DNA of 64,000 nt from assembly GCF_046630445.1 (NCBI RefSeq), contig NC_092335.1:543619501-543683500 (forward strand), written 5' to 3'. The first letter of the stretch is position 1. Each line of letters opens with the position of its first letter. The notes under the pieces are model-generated. The model was not told where the DNA came from, searched no databases, and saw only the letters and a list, made by a program, of their open reading frames with translations. The position numbers were made by a program, and so were the translations under genes. Of this stretch, positions 53,313-64,000 are shown piece by piece. This stretch comes from Rutidosis leptorrhynchoides (Eukaryota > Streptophyta > Magnoliopsida > Asterales > Asteraceae).

Positions 53313-54540
53313 GATACCAAGGAGTATCAACAGCAATTAACAATGAAGTATTGAACCATAACTTCATTAATATCCTGCAAAGAATACGTGGATCCTAATA
53401 ATTAACGATGAAGTATTGGACCATAACTTCATCAATATTCTGCGAAGAATATGTGGATCCTAATAGTTTTAGGGATTACTTATTCTAGCTCAAATCGAAA
53501 ACCAAATGAGTCTAATATTATATTGACTCATTAAATCCCTGATTACGTCTAAAGAAAATATACATCTAGGTATATATTCATAAAGATTGTAATTAAACAT
53601 TCTTTCGTACAAACTGTTAATGGTGAAAATATTTTAACGGGTAGGTAATACCCGAGGAATATCTATATTTCACATTAATAAGTTACACTGTACATTCTTC
53701 AATTCAGACTCAGCAGTCATTAACAACACTGCTCAAATTCACACATATACGTACCCGTTCACCAAAGAACAACTATTTTCATCCAAGTTCAATTTCATAT
53801 TTGGATTTTGATCGATCAGAATTCAAGTCAAGATTTGACAAGTGGCATAATGAAGAAAACATTTGACGGAATAAAATTTGTTAGAAACAAACCAATTAAC
53901 TATGAGAAATTTTGTTAAGAATTCACGCTAACAAAATCCTAGCTAACTGTGGACTAATCAACTGAGGACTATCAGCAATGGACAATTAAAATGATTTAAA
54001 ATATTGATTATGACATATGAAACTAAACAATTCTTCAAGTTTGCCACTTGATTTCATCTTAAACCTCATTTGTATATTGACGATTACAATCTGCGTTCAA
54101 ACCTTTCGTAATTCTTGAAAACACCTCAATCGGGAGGATGAATCAACCGCACTTCATCTACGGAAGAAAAGATTGATACATATAGTTATGCACCTGAAAA
54201 ACTCTCGGAAACTGAGTAAACGTTTAACACGTAGCTGTGCTAATTCCTTAGTGTTATTATTACCCAAAATAACATTTCCATTCTTTTTCAAATTAGCCAA
54301 TTTTGTAACAGCTCCAGCAAGTCAACTTCGACTTTTCGTTCGAAACAACCTTATTATCACCTGGATTTATGTGTATGCTCTTTTATTGTTACCGGGGAAC
54401 CTTTATATTCCACCATATTACCATCAGCATTTAATCATCTAAAAACACAATTCATTTGAAACCACCTCGGATTGACAACCGACGATTCAGTTATGGTAGC
54501 ATTAAATGCAGAGGAAACAGTAAAATTGTAGATGGCCTAA

Positions 54541-54735
54541 ATGGCCAAGAGTTTGATGATAAGGAATGGAGTGTTAGGAACGCTCGATAGAAAATTTGGT
54601 ATTGAAAAACGGATTGAGATAACCGTGAAGGAAACCAAGGACAAATACAAGGACCAAACCCCATATTCAAAGAATCCAGGTAATTCTGGATCTGATGAAA
54701 TCTTTAGAGAATATCCTGCTCCAAAGTCATGTTAA
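54541..54735 (+). other. Small open frame in the 3' internal region, 64 codons
   Basis: Lys/Glu-rich frame (TVKETKDKYKDQT) with no recognised domain. The same DNA is present but diverged at 7081-7243, and a related stretch is at about 36270-36410 on the minus strand. Conservation of the DNA is clear; coding is doubtful. Confidence 0.3.
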
Positions 54736-55699
54736 AATCTTGCGGAAAATTTTTTATGATCAACTTTCGAACTTAGAAATTCCAAAATATCATCATAAAT
54801 ATCTTCGATACTTCTGAAGATATTTTCATAAATATTCTCGTCCGAAATTATATACCTCTTCGTGCTATCTGTATTACATCATATTGAAAACTGTTTTAGT
54901 TTTCAATATTCTGTAACATCTAAGTATAAATTATGAATGAATTCTGGAGAAGTGTTGGGAATTGAAGCATGAGTTAGTATAATATAATGACACTTAATCA
55001 ACGTGATTATATTACAGTAAGTCATGCTGAGTTTCTAATGGGACGAGATGATTCACAGATCATAACATCATCATGTGCTATGTTACACGACTCTTACATT
55101 CTACCTAATCCCTGAACATATCGGGAACATATTTTCCTGATAGTTCTATCTTTTCTCCTAAATTTTGATAATTTAACTAATCAAGATCGTGCTATTACAA
55201 TCTCTCTCTTAGAACATTAATCATGTTCATTCAAAACTTCATACGTACGAAATCTGGACCATTATTCGCTTGATTTAAAGTCGGGAAGAGAAAACAAAAG
55301 GATGGAACTCCAAAATATAAAGGAAACAAAGGGGGTGAATCTATAGTAAATAATCAGACAGAATAGTTGAGACAGATCATCGCATTTAATCAAAGAAGAT
55401 TCTAATTTCCTTATTTATCGAAGAACCAAACCTTATTACGAAGATTTCCTCTAAATTCCTTGATTTTCAAAATTCAACTGTGACTACGTCACCAGGCAAA
55501 ATGAATCTGCATTTATTCATTTCATTCTTTTGTGATAACTTCATTCGTACACTTTGAATAATCGAATTGTTTTATTCATATTACTCAACAGTAATAAAAC
55601 TCTATTTATCAGCTCATATTCGTCAGGAAAAAATTCTTAGTGTTAGCAATGATGATCTCACTCAAATTTCGGGACGAAATTTCTTTAACGGGTAGGTAC

Positions 55700-58280
55700 T
55701 GTGACGACCCGAGAATTTCTGACCAAATTTAAACTTAATCTTTATATAATTTTGACATGATAAGAAAAGCCTGTTATATTGAGTCTCGAAAATTTTGAAA
55801 CTATATTCATGAAACCAATTACCTTTTGACTTCTCTCGACGATTCACGAACATTTTATTGTAAATAGTTATGTGTGTATGTATATATAAATAATAATTTG
55901 AAATATAATTTGAAACATTATATGTTGTTGTATTTAAAATTAATTATGTAAAATAAAATAAAAAAATAAGATATTATAATAGTTATTATTTAAAGCATAA
56001 TTATATATAAATAAAGTATATTAAAAATAAATATTAAATGAGTGTAATACTCGTTGGACGTTTCGATTATTATTTAGAGAAGTTTAATTCGAACTTAGAT
56101 GATTTTAAAATAAACGGTGATCCGAAAATGAGTTCTATAAATTTTAGGATTACTAAAAATGTATCTAGGATCTAGTTATTAAATTTTAGCACTTTTTATA
56201 TTTTACTCAGAATTGAGAGGGACAGTTGATGTAATTTTTATTTAATAAATTAATGATCGAATTTTATACCTTAATGACTGAAATAAATAAAGGAATTTAA
56301 TTTAAAATTTTGGAATTTATCTGAGTACTTTTTATCTGCCACTGATTTAACAACGAAGTACGAAATCCAGTCCGTAAAGGGCGACGACTAATCTTATCGC
56401 ACGTTTATATTTAAATTATAATTTTTATTATATTATTATTATTATGTTACTGTATTTTTACTTATCACCATTTTCCCTTTCTTTTTATATGGCCGACCAC
56501 CATCAACATATGCCACTACACTTACCATCACTTCTACTTTTTTTTTCCCCATGACGCTCTTATATACTATTAGCAGCCAAAACTTGGGTCATATTAACAC
56601 ATAATTGTTTGTCATCTACGCACAAACGGTGACGTTTAATTACAAACAAATAATACTTTTAATTAATCATGTATATAATATATATAATATATAATATAAT
56701 ATTTATAAGAAAAGTTAAAACAAAAGGAGTTATGCTTGAGTGGTTAACGTCTAATCTCTTCACTTTATGATTCCTCTTTCTTTTGATCAAAGGTATTATG
56801 TGAATGACGTGTTATAATGTTTTAATTCATGTAATTGTTTCTGTTTAATTCCAGAAAAAGAATAATTATGATGTTAACTTCTAGTTAGTAGAGTATGTGT
56901 ATATGTAGTTTGTTAATATTCAAAACATTAACTATTTTATTTTATTACTCTTAAATATGTGTTTCAGTCCCACTACATATAAATGAATTAATGTAGAGTT
57001 CTAATGACAATTGCACATTAAGTGCTTGATGATTTTATATCCTCTTTGACTCATTCATCTACATATGTCACATGTTAATTCGGTCTCCGTTTTCATATTC
57101 TTCGTTTCTTCATTTCGCACCACAAATTGATAAGATCATTTGATTTTTTAATAATTTATCTAAGCCTTAACCACTTTCACCCTACTTGAAACCACCCCGT
57201 CGACTTCAACAAACCATGGTTTCTACTACTTGTTTTACTATTATGTTGGTGGAAACATATTGAATAATCCAAGACCACCATTTTATTTATTTATTTGCTT
57301 CTTTCTTGCTACCTATCGACTACCTATCGATCACCAAGAAACCTTGTATAAACTAGTTATTGTTTCCATCATCTAATCTTTTTCTCATATAATATATACA
57401 TATACACTAAATAATATAGATGATCAGTTTAAACAATTAGGTTACTCCTACCACTTTAAACTCAACAATCAATTAACCATAATCAACTTGAAAGAGAGTG
57501 ATTCAAATCAAAACAATTCACAACGATTTCCAGTTTAATTTATTCAATTGTTCTTATCCTCCACTCTCACCATCAACCACCATCACCTTTCTTACCATCA
57601 TCGTGAACCGCCACTAGACCACCACATCCTCCACCCACTTCAACTCATTTAAACTAACACCTTAAGCCACATGACCGTTTTTCTTTTTCAATCAATGAGA
57701 ACAACCACCCATTTACACACCACAACCACCACCAAAAGAAAAATCAAACGATCACTGTTGTCATCGTGTTCCTTCATCACTTTAATCAAACCATCTTTGA
57801 TTGCTTGTTACTATACTGCTTCGAACGGCTGCAGCTAATTCTTTATGTTTTCTAGTCGAATAAATCACCCTCACCATCATTCTTAGATCAATGATATGCT
57901 ACTACCCATCGAAAAGCACAGACCCACTTCATCACCACCATTTAACCACCTTAGTAGATCAAGCTATTACTGCTATATAATATATTTTTTTGCTGCTGCG
58001 TTATTCGTTTCTGTTTACAAACGATAACAAAGTTTGATGATGATGTTGGTAATGGCGTTGATGATAACTAAAGATGACAGGATATGATGATAACGATCAA
58101 GTTAATAAGATGATTGAAGATGATTTTTTTTTTTTAATTCGATGATGAGGAAGAAAGATGGGATATGATGATCCCAGATCTAATGTCATGACCTCCTTTA
58201 TATTTTTTGCATACGGATCCCACTTGATCTTTTTCTAATGGTATAAATTTTCTTCTTCGTTATTTTTATTATGTTTATTA

Positions 58281-58346
<66 letters not shown>

Positions 58347-58373
58347 AATATTAAAAGAAGAATTACTATAAGA

Positions 58374-58411
<38 letters not shown>

Positions 58412-59433
58412 TATTATTATTATTATTATCATTAATATTATTAATTTTTATTATATACAAAATAAATATATATAACATGTAATTTAAGATATAATATGTA
58501 AATAAAAAATATATATAGGGATTTAGTAAAATTTCTATATAAACTGCAAACCCTAAATATATAAATATTATACAATTAATAGGTAAAATTATTTGAGTAC
58601 GATTATGTGTTAATATATATATAAATGATATAGGTTCGTGAATCCAAGGTCAACCCTGCATTGTTCAATATCGTCATATGTATTTTTACTACAAAATACA
58701 ATATTGTGATTTCATTTGATTCCCTTTTACTTTTTACATTTTTGGGACTGAGAATACATGCGCTACTTTTACAACTGCTTTATTAAATGCTTTTGAAATA
58801 TATTTTGAACTGCGAATACATGAAATGCTTTTATAAATGTTTGACGAGATAGACACAAGCAAAACATTCCTCGAATGAATTATTATGCAGACAGAAGTTC
58901 TGCGGATTATTATTGAATTATGTGGACATGATAATTGCCACCATTGAATTATGTGGACATGATAATTGCCACCATTGAATTATGTGGACATGATAATTGC
59001 CACCAATTGATGTGAATGTTATGTATCGAGAGAATGATTTTTATACACAGGTTATGTGTATTAGTTTTTGTGCACGAGATATGTGTACGGTTACTATGAT
59101 TTATGAAAAATGGATTTCGTGCACGAGAAATGTGTACTGTATTTAAAAGATATCGCATGTACATTACAGGTGGGTATAGGATTCGGGCCCATTTGTACCA
59201 TGCAACATTTAAATCTTGTGGTCTATCAAAATGATGAATTTTATTGTTTTATGATAAACCTATGAATTCACCAACCTTTTGGTTGACACTTGAAAGCATG
59301 TTTATTCTCATGTATTAAAAAGAAATCTTCCGCTGTGCATTTGCTCATTTTAAAGACAATATTTGGAGTCGATCATCGCAATGGGACCAGATGTTGGTGA
59401 CTTCGTCCAGATGAATTAGGACAGGGTATGACA
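55700..59433 (+). repeat. 3' LTR of the plus-strand gypsy-type element
   Basis: 3734 bp. About 106 bp shorter than the 5' LTR, mainly from two fewer 31-bp units and different (ATT)n lengths. Inverted-repeat arms at 55841-55851 and 58634-58644. Confidence 0.88.
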
Positions 59434-59438
59434 ACTTT

Positions 59439-60080
59439 CATTATGTATATATGATCCCCAATTCTTAAAATCTTTGAAATTTATCAATAGTTGTTCCCGA
59501 ACAAGTTTGCAGCCATTTCTTTCTTTAGATACATACTACTTAACACCCGCTTAAGTTATAGGTATTAATTGGTGTAGGTGCTGAATGAGGACGTATATAT
59601 AGAAGCCTTAAGTAACTTTAGGACCAATTCCATAAGTGCACAATGAGCATTATTTCTAGGAAGCGTGAATATATGTCAAGTGAATTAGAGTGAATTGCTT
59701 TGTTGGCATAGGTACCTTTTTAAAACGTTACCATTATTGTTAATTTTCAGATAGAGACTCCTTGTGCTTGATATGTCATATTGTTGAATCAAACAACCCT
59801 GGAGTGGATCAAAAGGTAATCACATTACGATTTCACTATAATGTTTTGTCTAAAATGTTTTTTTCGAGTATTAGTGTTTTTAACTTTGTGTTATTTGTTT
59901 TTTTCAGGTTATAATTTGTTTGCTTTATTGTCAGCAATTCAACATTACAACTTATACTGTTTTAGTTTCTTAACAACCTAATAAATATTATATAAAATAT
60001 TAATTGTTAATATGCTTGAAAATGTTGTATGCCAATGTTTTCTTTTATTAATTATTATAATTATAATTCGTATAGCCTTA
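59439..60080. other. Unrecognised host DNA
   Basis: AT-rich sequence flanking the gypsy-type element. No gene, RNA or repeat recognised. Confidence 0.4.
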
Positions 60081-60092
60081 TAACCGTGCAAT

Positions 60093-60162
60093 AGAAGAAG
60101 GATTGTCTACGTCTCACCTCCACATACCCCACACAAGTGTGATTGAATTTTTGTTGTTGTTG
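60093..60162 (+). mobile_element. 5'-truncated (TTG)n-tailed SINE/LINE fragment
   Basis: A 70-base insert ends TTTTTGTTGTTGTTG and contains GTCTACGTCTCACCTCC and CATACCCCACACAAGTGTG, words typical of the 3' ends of plant SINE/RTE families. The imperfect direct repeat TAACCGTGCAAT / TAACCGTGAAAT (60081-60092, 60163-60174) flanks it, as expected for target-primed retroposition. Confidence 0.65.
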
Positions 60163-60174
60163 TAACCGTGAAAT

Positions 60175-61040
60175 ATTATAAAGCAAATATATTATCATAA
60201 TTGGATTATCTTTACTCTTACCTCTATAAGACTTGTTGTATCGGTATATGGCCACGCCGTGGCCATCCTATGTGGCAACCACCCACACCAACTTTTGCTT
60301 GTATCAATGCGTGGAAGGAGCCAGGTTTTGGTCTGGCCTTTGCCAGGCAACGTAGAAGGCAACGTGCGTTGCCCTTTTTTTTTATATTTTTTATTAATTT
60401 AAAATATTATTTTATACCCCTTTTTAATACTTAACCCAATTATATTTTAACACATCATCACAATACTCCCAACCCACACCAAAAACTCACACAACCACTA
60501 CTCCACAAAAACAACTCACACGTCCTAGTCATCAAAAAACAACTCACACCCCCAACCCACGCCCCCAACCACTACAAGTGGTCTAAAAAGAGGTGCACGA
60601 TGAGCCTTTAATTTGTATATATACGTTCAAACATCCTGTGCGCTTTTCAATTTTGTGTCGTTATTCCTCGTTAAAGGTTTATTCGGACAAACAATAGTGG
60701 TGGTTTGGTGGGGATGATTATTTGGAATATCAATGTATAATTGTTTGAAGTTATCATATCTAATTTATTTAAGTTAGGCCAACCTCTTTTTTGTAATTTA
60801 TAATGTATGATGAATTAACCAATTATTAACACTCTGGGTGTTACCGTGTGATATCCATCGATCAAGAACCGGTAGGGTGGTTAATGATTGATTTGTCGGC
60901 GGATGATCGAAACAATTCGACGGCTGAAAAGCAAGTACAATTAGTGTATTGCTCGTGAGAATGTAAGATGCGCTTAATGACCCTCAAAACTAAAGCAAAA
61001 ACTTAACTTCCGGATCTGATGTTCTCTAATGAGTACAAAA
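60175..61040. other. Mixed intergenic DNA, possible DNA-transposon fragment
   Basis: The palindrome GGCCACGCCGTGGCC at about 60250-60264 begins a GC-richer patch to about 60380; CCACTACAAGTGG-type sequence near 60570-60590 may be a MITE end with a poorly matching partner near 60226. From 60600 to 61040 I see no gene. Confidence 0.3.
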
Positions 61041-61146
61041 CCAGGTTTTACACCAGACTCAACTGGGAGACTATTAAAATATGATCCAAGAACTCAAAGG
61101 GTGACTTATTTATTAAGTGGGGCTGTCAGGAGGAGGTGGTCCTGCT
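61041..61146 (+). pseudogene. Strictosidine synthase-like exon 3 fragment
   Basis: About 106 bases closely match the start of exon 3 of the gene at 27508-29147 (its 28677-28785), including the stretch for DSTGRLLKYDPRTQRVT. Only this piece is present; the reading frame is not kept throughout (an extra G in the GTGGGGCTGTC region) and it ends abruptly at 'ggtcctgc'. It is a gene fragment, from ectopic duplication or the relic of a second gene copy. Confidence 0.8.
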
Positions 61147-61360
61147 ATATAACTATTATTAAACAAAATATTCATTATGGATAAGCAATTGGTAGAAAGC
61201 TTTTAATGGTCTATAAAGCTTGTGATATAAAACCAAGCTAATCATAGAGTACCATAAACCAAGACATCCAAATAGGTGATCGAATAATATCTGACCTTTA
61301 AACAAAACATTAAATACTGTTGACACAATAAAATCAAACCTTGAAACCACGACTCTTTTT

Positions 61361-62877
<1,517 letters not shown>

Positions 62878-63040
62878 CTGAGTTCGAGCCAAAAACCGTC
62901 GGCTACAGAGGTGAAGAAATCGGATAGTGTGTGATTTTGAGGTAAACCCTAACCCTAAGTGACTAAATCTATGGATATGGGTAAACGTATATAAAATGGG
63001 CCTCAATGAAATAGTTCCTAAAATATGGGTTGGGCCCAAC
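62878..63040 (-). promoter_or_regulatory. RPL13 first exon and promoter with telo-box and site II motifs
   Basis: AAACCCTAA (62944-62952, followed by CCCTAA) reads TTAGGGTTAGGGTTT on the gene strand, a telo-box. TGGGCC motifs lie at 62997-63002 and 63031-63036 (TGGGCCCA at 63031-63038). Telo-box plus site II elements are the standard signature of plant ribosomal protein promoters, recognised by TCP-type and Myb-like factors. The transcription start is probably within 62930-62960; the exact base is not visible. Confidence 0.8.
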
Positions 63041-63660
63041 TAAGTCATGCTTAATAAATAAAACTAAATCACGATAACATTATAGGAAGAGAAATTGGTG
63101 AAAATGCCCTTCAATCTCAAAAAGTTTAACGATTTGCCCTTCAATTTTCATAATTACAAATAGGCCCTCTGACCACACACCACACACAGTGTGTGCTGGT
63201 TAGTGTATGATGCGTGTCGTTGAGCATCCTTACTTGTTTATTGACTACAAAAAATTTACACGCAACTAGTATAAAGCAACACACACCATGCACTATGTGT
63301 GATGCGTGGTGCTTTGGATAGAATAAAATTTTGAGGATTAAATTTTTAACATTTTCAAGAATATTTAAAAGAGCGCAAAATTCTCGGTTACTACACCATT
63401 CCAACATAAACAACAAACTTTACCATTATTAAACATAAATATATTTCAAGAGTATATTTTTTTGGATGAGTTTTCAAGGACCTAAAATACGAGTTTGATG
63501 CCCATAAAATTCATCACAGTTGTCATTGTATTTTGTTCTTGATATTGGCTAAAAAGTAACGATTTTACCCCAGATATTTACCCCAATTATATTAAGTAAT
63601 TAACTTTATCAAACAAAACGACATTCATTAACTTTATTTATTATCAAGTGATTACGAAAT
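63041..63660. other. Intergenic DNA upstream of RPL13
   Basis: No gene recognised. CACACACCACACACAGTGTGTG near 63172-63195 is a short inverted repeat, and similar ACACACCATGCACTATGTGTG words recur near 63280, perhaps a decayed small element. Confidence 0.35.
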
Positions 63661-63699
63661 GTACGCAAAAAGAATTGGAGAAAACGGGCTTAAAACTGA

Positions 63700-64000
63700 G
63701 AATCTAGAGCGAAAACGGTGAAAGTCAAGTTACGACCTTGTTGACCAAGCCACGACCAAGCTACAAGCCAAGCCATTTGTAAACGGCCCAGACAGCCTAG
63801 TGGCTCATGAACAGCCACTAAGAACGACTCAGTCTTGAACGGCCCGATTGAATGGCTCAACAACCGAACGGTCTACCGTGAACGACCCAGTACTGAACGG
63901 GCCTTGTGAACGGCTTGCTTGAACGGCCCAGACCATGGTGAACGGCTCATGTGAACGACTTGTTTCATTAAAATTTGCCTATAAATAAGGCCACTTGGTT
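63700..64000 (+). promoter_or_regulatory. Possible LTR promoter region cut by window end
   Basis: GC-richer sequence with about ten irregular repeats of GAACGGCYC-type words (63780-63955), followed by TATAAATA at 63980-63987 and AAGGCCACTTGG. A TATAAATAAGG box after such repeats is common in plant LTR promoters. The element's ends are not in view, so family is unknown. Confidence 0.4.

Larger units (their letters stand above)
52388..55699 (+). mobile_element. Internal region of the plus-strand gypsy-type element
   Basis: It begins with the primer-binding site and a leader resembling that of the minus-strand element (both read GGTCTGCAT and 'agtctggacttc'). A gag-like fossil stretch follows (about 52770-53310), then non-coding sequence and a small open frame at 54541-54735. 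The region ends with a hairpin (55664-55682) and GGGTAGGTAC. No pol domains. Confidence 0.82.
48548..59433 (+). mobile_element. Non-autonomous Ty3/gypsy-type element with whole ends (plus strand)
   Basis: TSD ACTTT lies at 48543-48547 and 59434-59438. LTRs are 48548-52387 and 55700-59433, the primer-binding site is 52390-52401, and the internal region is 3.3 kb without pol. The LTRs differ by about one to two percent by eye, plus repeat-length changes, suggesting a young insertion. The gag-like stretch is broken, with several interruptions. It must have been mobilised by another element's proteins. Confidence 0.9.

Noticed and set aside
60226-60590. A defined MITE with inverted ends
   Set aside because: The proposed ends match only loosely and no target duplication was found.

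Overview
The window reads as nuclear DNA of a flowering plant, most likely a daisy-family (Asteraceae) eudicot. The evidence is two intron-containing plant genes, a very AT-rich background full of (AT)n and (ATT)n arrays, and nested LTR retrotransposons whose long LTRs begin TGTGACGACCCG. The family assignment rests on my memory of that LTR type and is inference.

Layout. 1-14411 is a pile-up of long Ty3/gypsy-type LTRs in one orientation, separated by short stretches of internal sequence, ending in a gutted Ty1/copia element with its own small LTR. Bases 1-2466 recur almost unchanged at 10852-13318, which suggests a tandem duplication of about 10.85 kb. A SINE-like insertion with target-site duplications (TSDs) lies at 14530-14761. 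14859-25392 is a young Ty1/copia element on the minus strand with near-identical LTRs and a matching 5-bp TSD; a 3.57-kb solo gypsy LTR sits in its leader. 25486-26963 is an element with short terminal inverted repeats whose core is about 1 kb of GC-rich 13-bp minisatellite. A strictosidine synthase-like gene occupies 27508-29147. A small MITE lies at 30874-31219.

31264-46033 (minus) and 48548-59433 (plus) are two complete-ended gypsy-type elements, each with matching TSDs, a methionine-tRNA primer site and 3.7-4 kb LTRs, but no pol genes. They look non-autonomous and keep only a short gag-like reading frame or remnant. The right LTR of the first carries another solo LTR (40675-43364) of a different family, which contains a hairpin-forming minisatellite. 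46039-48542 is unrecognised host DNA holding a 270-bp MITE. 59439-61040 holds a truncated (TTG)n-tailed retroposon. A fragment copied from a strictosidine synthase-like exon lies at 61041-61146, just downstream of a complete gene for ribosomal protein eL13 (61361-62371, minus; non-coding first exon to about 62960) with telo-box and site II promoter motifs. The last 300 bases look like the promoter part of a further element cut by the window edge.

The most interesting signal is in the gypsy-type LTRs. All subtypes share their ends but have unrelated AT-rich middles, and the middle is always bracketed by the same short inverted repeat (GATTCACGAAC / GTTCGTGAATC), whose two arms change together in one subtype. 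At least two of these middles also hold tRNA-like Pol III box A/box B modules followed by T-runs. The two cellular genes do not act together: one is a secretory-type six-bladed propeller enzyme relative, the other a cytosolic ribosome component.
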